From contig CAUYUJ010022392.1 of the NCBI GenBank assembly GCA_963575745.1, forward strand, positions 1,168,826 to 1,232,825: DNA of 64,000 bases, in the 5' to 3' direction. Origin of the DNA: Prorocentrum cordatum. Lineage: Eukaryota; Sar; Dinophyceae; Prorocentrales; Prorocentraceae. Below the pieces are notes generated by a model. The model saw only the letters and a program-made list of their open reading frames with translations. It made no database searches and was not told the DNA's origin. The position numbers were made by a program, and so were the translations under genes. Numbering within the stretch: position 1 is the stretch's first letter; each line of letters starts with the position of its first letter. This document shows positions 57,980 through 64,000 of this stretch, in pieces.

Positions 57980-59128
57980 CTTCGCGCCCCCTCCTCCCCC
58001 GCTGCCGTCCCTCCTAACAAGCGTCGTCCTGCCGCCGCTGCCGTCGTCCACCTCCGCGCTGCTGCCGCTGCCCTCCCCGCCCGCTCCTCCTACGCTGCCC
58101 TGGTCGTGGCCCTCGTCCGCCTGCAGCCCCAGCGCGGGCGCGAAGAAGGGAATGCCGCGGACCTCGGCCATCGCAACGCTGGCGGCGTCCTGGTCGCCTC
58201 CGGCGCTGACCACCCGCAACGCCGCGCGGACCTGGTCCATGCGTTCGACCGCGCCGTAAACATTTGCCGCGTCGGTCACGCCCCGATCTGGCAACTCGAC
58301 GGGGCAGCCCGATTCGCACCGGACAAAGGAGAGCAGAGCAGCACCACGAGCAAGAAGTTGAAATCGACATTGTGGCGGACAGGCCACAGGGCCCCAGAAG
58401 CATGGCCCCCGCCCGCGCCCAGAGACAGCGCACTCGGCGCACTGGATCTGCACGCCGCGCCGGTCATGCGCATAATGGCCTGGGGATCCGCCCCAGCGGA
58501 GCCGTAGGAGTCGCCGGTCTGGGAGTCGGGCGACAGCGTCAGCTGCTGGTCGGTCGGACCGGATCCGGGCACAGAATACCAGGTCGCGCCGCGAGCGCCG
58601 CCAGCTGGCGACCACAACCCTGTGAACTAAGTGTGCCGATGCCGATTCTCGCGCCCTGTCTGGCTTCGTGGGCGGTGGATCGGTCGGAGCCGTCATAGCT
58701 GCCGCGCGGGCCATTGCCTCGGCGCGAATCCCAGGCCAGGGTCCGCGAAACTCGCATACAGCAAGGTGGGTCTGTTTGGCCCGTCTGAGGACTGGAAGCC
58801 GACTCGGGTTGGCAGCGGCGTCGCGGTGCAACGCCAGCCCCCATCCTAAGGTGGCTTCGATCGCCACGGAGGCGCCTTGCAGAACGCAACGACGGGCGTC
58901 GAGTTTCTGATTCGTAACCACATCGAGGTCAATGCCGCGCGGCCCCCATCGAAGTCGAAAGGCATCGGCCCGCCCCTGGAGTAGTTGGTCAGCAGGGACG
59001 TCGGTTCGGAGGAGGCCGCGTGTGCACAACACCACCTTGGTCAGATGTTGGGAGGCTCGATTGACAGTGCGTACCAACTCCTCAAACATGGCGAGACCAG
59101 TGAGTGTGGAGAGGTCCTTCCCGTCCAT
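57980..59128 (-). CDS. Hypothetical protein between CCCH and PPR-like regions
   Basis: The frame from 59128 opens with good protein character (LAMFEELVRTVNRASQHLTK; ADAFRLRWGPRGIDLDVVTN; VAIEATLGWGLALHRDAAAN; HLAVCEFRGPWPGIRAEAMA). Near 58.7 kb protein character fades, and another frame (58276-58617) takes over briefly (WYSVPGSGPTDQQLTLSPDS; LWPVRHNVDFNFLLVV). Then comes a Gly/Ser/Glu-rich stretch that joins the PPR-like array. In a LINE this position would hold an endonuclease. I do not see its catalytic signature clearly, so the family is left open. Confidence 0.45.
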
Positions 59129-59444
59129 CGCTGCAAACAGGGAGTCCCTCGCGCGCCGAGTGCACGTCAGATGCTCGGCGTAGGTAGCTGAGGTATGGGC
59201 TGTGCACCTCTAGCGTCATGAATTGCGTACTCTGCGCCCACGGTGCAAACAAGGTGGCGATGTCGATGCCGACGCTGCCGGCAGGGATGGCGCGACGCTC
59301 CAGGAGCCTTGGGAGGTTTGGGGCCTCTGTGTCGCGCAGCTCCGCCGGGTCATGCCAGAACCTGCACGTGTCGGCTGCGTGGAACGGGCACGCGGAACCG
59401 TGTCGACAGGCCACCCTGCGAGAGCGATCCTGCAGTTTATCCTG

Positions 59445-59475
<31 letters not shown>

Positions 59476-60395
59476 ACCTGGTGCTGAGGTTGGCCTTGGT
59501 GCTGGTCAGAGGACAGCAGGTGGTGGTGACGATGCTGCTCCAGATAACGTTGTCGCTGGTGTGGGTCGGAAGCCTGGGCGGAGTGAAACTGGTCGGATTG
59601 AAGCTGGTCGGAGTGATGCTGCTGCCGATGCTGGTCGGAAGTTAGGGGCTGGTCGGAGTTGTGCTGGTCAGAAAACTGGTGCTGGTCGGAATGGTGCTGG
59701 CGCGAGGACTCGTGGTGCTGTCCAGGGAGATGCTGGCCAGAAGGCTGTTGCTGATCTGAACCATGCCGCTGCTGCAGGTCGGAGTAGTGCCGGAGGGCTG
59801 CTGGACGGTGTGGCGTTGATGCTGGACGGTGCAGTGTTGGCGGTGCAGTGCTGATGCTGGACAATGGCTGTGGGGTGGTGTTGATGCTGGACGGTGTAGC
59901 CCTGACGGTGGAGTGTTGATGCTGGGCGGTGAAGTGTTGACGGTGTAGCGTTGACGGCGTGGTGTGGTCGGAGGGCTGCTGGACGGTGTAGTGTTGGTGC
60001 TGGTGGGAGGGCTGCTGGTCTGCGTGGTGCGGGTAGCGATGCCCAGAGACGAGAGAACTACGGCGAGCGAGCGTGTGTAGTGTTGACGGTGTAGTGTTGA
60101 TGCTGGACAGTGGCTGTGGGGTGGTGTTAATGCTGGACGGTGCAGCGTTGACAGTGTAGTGTGGATGCTGGACGGTGTAGTGTTGACGGTGTAGTGTGGT
60201 CGGAAGGCTGCTGGACGGTGTAGTGTTGGTGCTGGTCGGAAGGCTGCTGGTCGGCGTGGTGCGGGTAGCGAGGACTAGAGACGAGAGAACTACGGCGAGT
60301 GATCGCGTGTCTCCGCCACGCCGTCTGCACTCGCAACACCGCAACCGCACGGTGTCCCGTAAAGTCTCCAATCGTTTCCGCGCGAGGCGCGACAC
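59082..60395 (-). CDS. CCCH zinc-finger protein with His/Gln-rich repeats
   Basis: An open frame of 437 codons. Its middle (about 59.45-60.3 kb) is low complexity: DQHxHSDQHQ, TTPSTLHRPA and similar, from DNA repeats of GTGCTGGTCGGA and TGTTGATGCTGGACGGTG. Toward the C-terminus CRHGSACPFHAADTCRFWHD is a CCCH finger with spacing C-x5-C-x7-C-x3-H, a class that usually binds RNA. After it, GIDIATLFAPWAQSTQFMTL looks like genuine protein. The overlap with the next frame at 59082-59128 suggests a frameshift. Part of the minus-strand unit starting at the leader relict at 62.49 kb. Confidence 0.55.
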
Positions 60396-60866
60396 GTTGT
60401 CGGGGCTCGTCTGGCATGGTGCACTGATCTAAGCGGCGTGCGTCTCGCTGCGCAGCTCGCAGCGCAGGCGCAGAGAGGGCCTCAAACTCCGCGTCTGACA
60501 GGTCGGCAAGCCTGCGGTGTCTGCCCACGGCGGCGCGTAGGAGGTCTCCTGGGCTGAAAGGCTGAGCCATCCGGCGCACCGCAGCGCCACGGGGCCGGTG
60601 TGGTCGCTCACGCCTGTGTGTCGGCAGGCCGCCGTATGCAGGCGGTGGTCCGCCAGGGCAGCACCTTCGCGGGCTGTGATCCCGCCAGGCGCCGCCGCCA
60701 ACGCGCGGCATTGCTCTTCGGCCCGCGCCCGCTGCGTGGATTCGATCTGCAGATGGCCGCGCATGGCCTCAATGTGCAGATGGCCGCGCAAGGCCTCAAT
60801 GTGCGTCGGAGGCGAGTGCGGGAAATGGCGCAGCAGGGCGGGTGCACCCAGGCGCCGGGTCCGCAT
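60127..60866 (-). CDS. Hypothetical protein segment of the 50.7-62.5 kb unit
   Basis: Frames 60429-60866 and 60127-60711. Protein-like parts: HIEALRGHLHIEAMRGHLQI (a short internal repeat), QPFSPGDLLRAAVGRHRRLA, LSDAEFEALSAPALRAAQRD and VLRVQTAWRRHAITRR, which is somewhat like an IQ motif but not exact. It connects the repeat-rich N-terminal frame above with the CCCH frame below. No family assigned. Confidence 0.45.
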
Positions 60867-61067
60867 GGCTAGAAGCGCCGCTGTCGCTCGCAGCGCTGTT
60901 GGTCGTGGTGGTGGCGGTCGTCCTTCTGATTGGAGTGGTGTTGGTCGGAAGGTTGGTGTGTCTGCTGGTGCTGGTCGGAGAAGAGGGGGTCGGAATGCTG
61001 ATGCCGATGCTGGTCAGGTATGGAGTCGTTGGGCGCAAGAACTGTCATGGCATCCCAGGGTAAGTGG

Positions 61068-62429
61068 TTAACCGTCGCACGGCCTTGGGGCTGTGGCTGG
61101 GCGTTGTGTTGTGGGTGGGGCTGGGCGTCTGGCTGGACATTGGCGTGGGGCTCTGGGCGTGGGGCTGGGCTTGGGGTTGCGCTTGGGGTTGGGGCTGGGC
61201 GTGGGGCTGGGCGTGGTGCTGGGCTTGGGGCGGGCTTGGAGCTGGGGCTGGGCGTCGGGCTGGGCGTGCTGCTGGGCGTGGGGTTGGGGCTGGGCGTCGG
61301 GCAGGGCGTGCTGCTGGGCGCGGGGCTGGGCGTCTGGCTGGGCATGGGCGTGGGGCTCGGCGTGGGGCTGGGCGTGGGTCTGGGCGTGGGGTTGGGGCTG
61401 GGCGTCGGGTTGGGCGTGCTGCTGGGCGTGGGGTTGGGGCTGGGCGTGGGGCTGAGCGTGGGGCTGGGCGTGGGGCTGGGCTTGGGCTTGGGGCCTGGCG
61501 TGGGGCTGGGCGTGAGGCTGGGCGTGGGGCTGGGCGTGGGGCTGGGCGTGAGGCTGGGCGTAGGGCTGGGCGTGGGGTTGGGGGGCAGCGAGCCCCTGCT
61601 CAGCTGACGGTGCTGTCTGCGGCGCGCCGTTGGCGCCATGGAGGCAACTAACCGTCGCAGCAAGATCGGTTGGCATGGAATCGGTGGACGCAGGAATTGT
61701 CATGGCATCCCGGTGTAAGCGACGAACCGTCGCACGGACAGGAGATGAGGAGGCATGGGTGGAGGGCAAGGACTCGGTGGCGTCATGGAGGCAACTAACC
61801 GTCGCAGCAGGATCGGTTGGCATGGAATCGGTGGACGCAGGAATTGTCATGGCATCCCGGTGTAAGCGACTAACCGTCGCACGGACAGGAGATGAGGAAG
61901 CATGGGTGGAGGGCAAGGACCCGGTGGCGTCATGGAGGCGACTAACCGTCGGAGCATGATCGGTTGGCATGGGATCGGTGGACGCAGGAATTGTCATGGC
62001 ATCCTGGTGTAAGCGACTAACCGTCGCACGGACAGGAGATGAGGAAACATCACTGTCGCGGCACGTCGTGCAGCCACTGCCGTCCTCGTATTCTGCCTCT
62101 CTCCGTGCCGTGCCACTGCCGACGTCGTTGCCGCCACTGCCGCTCCCCGTGCTGCCACTGCCGTCCCCTCCCATTCCCCCCATGACGCTGCCACTGCTCC
62201 TGTCTTTCTCTTCCAGGCCTCCACAGCCATCCTTCCCCACTCCTCCTACCGTGCTGCCACTGCCGTCTGTCCACGTACCCACTGCCCGGAGCCGCGGTCG
62301 CCGGGTGCCCGTAGCTACTGATCGCCCTTCCCGCACGAAGTGATCGCGGCGCTGTAGCTGATGGCGGGAGAGGGGGTCGGCGCCGTTGGCCGCCGTCGCT
62401 TCGGCAGCCGATGGCACCGCCGCAGCCAT
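61068..62429 (-). CDS. Repeat-rich N-terminal protein after a spliced-leader relict
   Basis: ATG at 62429, 53 nt after the leader relict. Residues about 1-110 are Gly/Ser/Glu-rich. Then come three 49-residue repeats from 147-bp DNA units (starts 61639, 61786, 61933) containing [21 protein letters not shown] long QPHAQ tract follows. After it the frame closes at 61068, but another frame (60869-61663) resumes the same repeat ([20 protein letters not shown]), so expansion of the QPHAQ tract has shifted the frame and split the gene. No catalytic domain. Probably disordered. Confidence 0.5.
   Translation of the reverse strand: MAAAVPSAAEATAANGADPLSRHQLQRRDHFVREGRSVATGTRRPRLRAVGTWTDGSGSTVGGVGKDGCGGLEEKDRSSGSVMGGMGGDGSGSTGSGSGGNDVGSGTARREAEYEDGSGCTTCRDSDVSSSPVRATVSRLHQDAMTIPASTDPMPTDHAPTVSRLHDATGSLPSTHASSSPVRATVSRLHRDAMTIPASTDSMPTDPAATVSCLHDATESLPSTHASSSPVRATVRRLHRDAMTIPASTDSMPTDLAATVSCLHGANGAPQTAPSAEQGLAAPQPHAQPYAQPHAQPHAQPHAQPHAQPHARPQAQAQPHAQPHAQPHAQPQPHAQQHAQPDAQPQPHAQTHAQPHAEPHAHAQPDAQPRAQQHALPDAQPQPHAQQHAQPDAQPQLQARPKPSTTPSPTPSPNPKRNPKPSPTPRAPRQCPARRPAPPTTQRPATAPRPCDG
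61100..61590. repeat. GGGCTGGGCGTG tract inside the coding unit
   Basis: About 490 bp of imperfect GGGCTGGGCGTGG words. On the minus strand it encodes (Gln-Pro-His-Ala) repeats and on the plus strand Gly/Leu/Val or Gly/Arg repeats. It lies between the three clean 147-bp units and a fourth diverged unit (61020-61085). Confidence 0.9.
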
Positions 62430-62482
62430 CCGACCTGCGCCTCGCAGCCCCCCAGGCTGCACCCTCGGGCGCGCGGTGCTGG

Positions 62483-62504
62483 CTTGAACCAAAACGGCTA
62501 CGGA
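62483..62504 (-). other. Relict dinoflagellate spliced-leader exon (best copy)
   Basis: The minus strand reads T, then CCGTAGCCGTTTTGGTTCAA, then G. Against the 22-base dinoflagellate leader this is 20 matches with two substitutions and no gaps, ending exactly at the conserved G that precedes the trans-splice junction. The following ATG is 53 nt downstream. It implies that the downstream minus-strand gene descends from a reverse-transcribed, trans-spliced mRNA. Confidence 0.8.
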
Positions 62505-62509
62505 CTGGT

Positions 62510-63860
62510 GGGGATACTTTTCCGGTCGCGTCCGCGAGCGAAAGCGCAGGCGGAGACAGAAGCTGTGGGCACGGAAACAGACCTAATCAGCTACAGGGCG
62601 CGGAACGGCCCGGTCGGGCCAGCTCACAAGGCGGCAGCTGAGCCGCGGGGTGAGGGCTGACTGGCTACGGGCACCCAGGGAAGCTCGGGCATCGTGCAGC
62701 CCTGGGCAAAGTGCCAGGGAATACTGGTGGGGATACGCGAAGCGTGAAGAATGGAGAGCTCTAGATGTGAAAAAGACAACGCGTGATAAACGCCAAGTTG
62801 CCTCGATCTTCCCAGTAACAGACTTTCTGTAGCAGACCGAAGAATACCAGAATAGCAAAGGATACGCCGTGACGACAATCGGAACCTTCGACACAGGCAC
62901 AACCATGACTACAAAATGGTGCGACATCCAAATGTCGACCATGTGCAACATGGGCTGCACATGGGTGTATATACCCTACGTCGTCGCAGATCAGTGATTG
63001 CAAGCATGCGCAGCACGAGAACCCTACACACGTCCATAATATGGCAACTGCTTGATCTATATGAAAAAAGGACATTACTATGTTTTAAAGGTGTTCCACT
63101 CCCCCGCTTTGTTCGCATGCAAGGGTAACGAAGACACCCTACTATCATTTTATGCTATGAAGCGTGTCATGCGTGAGCACGCAGTGATGCCATGGAACGC
63201 AAGTTCGTCCTTCACGAACGCTTGAACTGCTGAGACAACGTCATCTGGTAGCGCTGCGCGCCGAACACGGTCACGCAGGCCTTGCCCCTTCCCCAGAGCT
63301 GCAACGCAACAAGAAAGCCTGTTTCCCAGATCAAGCTTGGTACAGCAAGCCCCCCTAACATGCTTGCGTCATCACGACGCTACGAAGCCTGCGCTGCGCC
63401 TGCGAAAGCGACGCGCCACAAACACACTCGATTGCGACGCACGCGTAACGGCATCGGAGGGCGACACGAACTTCCGACGTGAACATTGAAACCAACATAT
63501 TTCCTGGGTGGCATGCGGCCTGGAGCGACGCTCATGGACCACTCGCCCGAAACACCTCACTCCCCCATATGCCGTCCTCGGGGTCGCGACTTCGGGATGC
63601 CAAAGGGTGCCAAACCCTCCTGTGTTGCCCAACGCGCTGACCCGCAAACGGCACACGTGGAATGCAACGTGTTTCTGCCAGTTCCTTTGCGCAAGCAGAC
63701 TCCTAACGGGTGAAGTGTTCTCCCCACGTCACGCACCAAACACCCACGATGTCAAGGACAACCCAGGGGAGGCCCAATACGTCCACGACGGCCGCGAACC
63801 CCACTCCCCACATGCCTCCGCGAGAGCGCCCCGCCCTCAAGATGCTCCTCCTCATTTCAA
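62510..63860. other. Stretch without a supported gene
   Basis: No coding frame with protein character on either strand; composition is more balanced than elsewhere. Two ACTGGTGGGGATAC words are present (62504-62517 and 62727-62740), with a relative, GCTGGTGGGGATA, at 40521-40533. The 62.5 kb copy directly abuts the 5' end of the leader relict, so it may be part of an upstream regulatory sequence. Confidence 0.45.
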
Positions 63861-64000
63861 TTCCCCCTCCCCTCCCCTCCCCTCCCCTCCTCTCCTCCTC
63901 CTCCTCCTTCCTCCTCCCCCTCATCCGCTTACTCCTTTTTCTCCTCCTCCTCCTCCAACCCCTTCCTCCTCTCTCTATCTCGCTCTCTCTCTCTCTCTCC
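63860..64000. repeat. CTC/CT pyrimidine tract at the window end
   Basis: CCTCC, CTCCTC and finally CTCTCT repeats running off the end of the window. Confidence 0.9.

Noticed and set aside
62650-62665. CCGTAGCCA on the minus strand as another relict
   Set aside because: Nine bases match the start of the leader, but the remaining half does not, which is within chance for this window size.

Overview
This window looks like nuclear DNA of a dinoflagellate, GC-rich, probably photosynthetic. The evidence is: (i) three degraded copies of the dinoflagellate spliced-leader exon on the minus strand (62.49, 50.68 and 22.26 kb), each just upstream of a minus-strand reading frame; (ii) every convincing coding stretch from 62.5 kb down to 1.3 kb lies on the minus strand, as in dinoflagellate unidirectional gene blocks; (iii) a decayed array of the pentatricopeptide (PPR) repeat subtype common in Symbiodiniaceae and relatives; (iv) a very high load of simple repeats and tandem arrays. 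The species cannot be named from sequence alone. Positions 38790-38889 are an assembly gap of 100 Ns.

Layout in coordinate order. 1.3-8.1 kb: a broken series of minus-strand reading frames of unknown function; one part vaguely resembles RNA 2'-phosphotransferase (KptA/Tpt1). 8.38-11.79 kb: a bracketed repeat block, with TTTAGC-type arrays outside, poly-C/poly-G hairpin arrays in opposite orientations inside them, and a 101-bp tandem array in the middle. 12-13 kb: another decayed minus-strand coding fragment. 13-18.7 kb: a roughly 346-bp tandem repeat with an 885-bp higher-order duplication. 18.9-20.2 kb: GGA tracts. 21.5-22.2 kb: a compact gene for a probable plastid membrane protein with a spliced-leader relict 28 nt before its ATG. 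22.6-25.8 kb: more repeats.

26.8-36.7 kb holds the best-preserved large gene, an apparently intact autonomous Helitron. Two long reading frames join cleanly across a 932-bp GT-AG intron (32723-33654) to give about 2,997 residues: three helicase-associated-like repeats, a C2H2 finger, a DUF6570-like region, a Rep/HUH nuclease with its tyrosine pair, and a PIF1-like SF1B helicase. The intron and the 3' flank both carry a 48-bp repeat. Both exons carry 14 in-frame copies of a short Gly-Ala-Ser-Gln-Pro-Ala cassette.

42.2-50.6 kb is a decayed gene for a UPF1-like SF1 helicase: the Walker A lysine is replaced by glutamate, there is one in-frame TGA, a 308-bp GA/TC tract sits between motifs, and there are frameshifts. 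50.7-62.5 kb is a composite retroelement-like unit read from a spliced-leader relict: a repeat-rich protein, a CCCH finger protein, about 33 shortened PPR-like units, a LINE-type reverse transcriptase with FVDD, zinc-binding modules, and an RNase H domain. Apart from the plastid-type gene, the coding content is mobile elements or retroposed, decaying genes.
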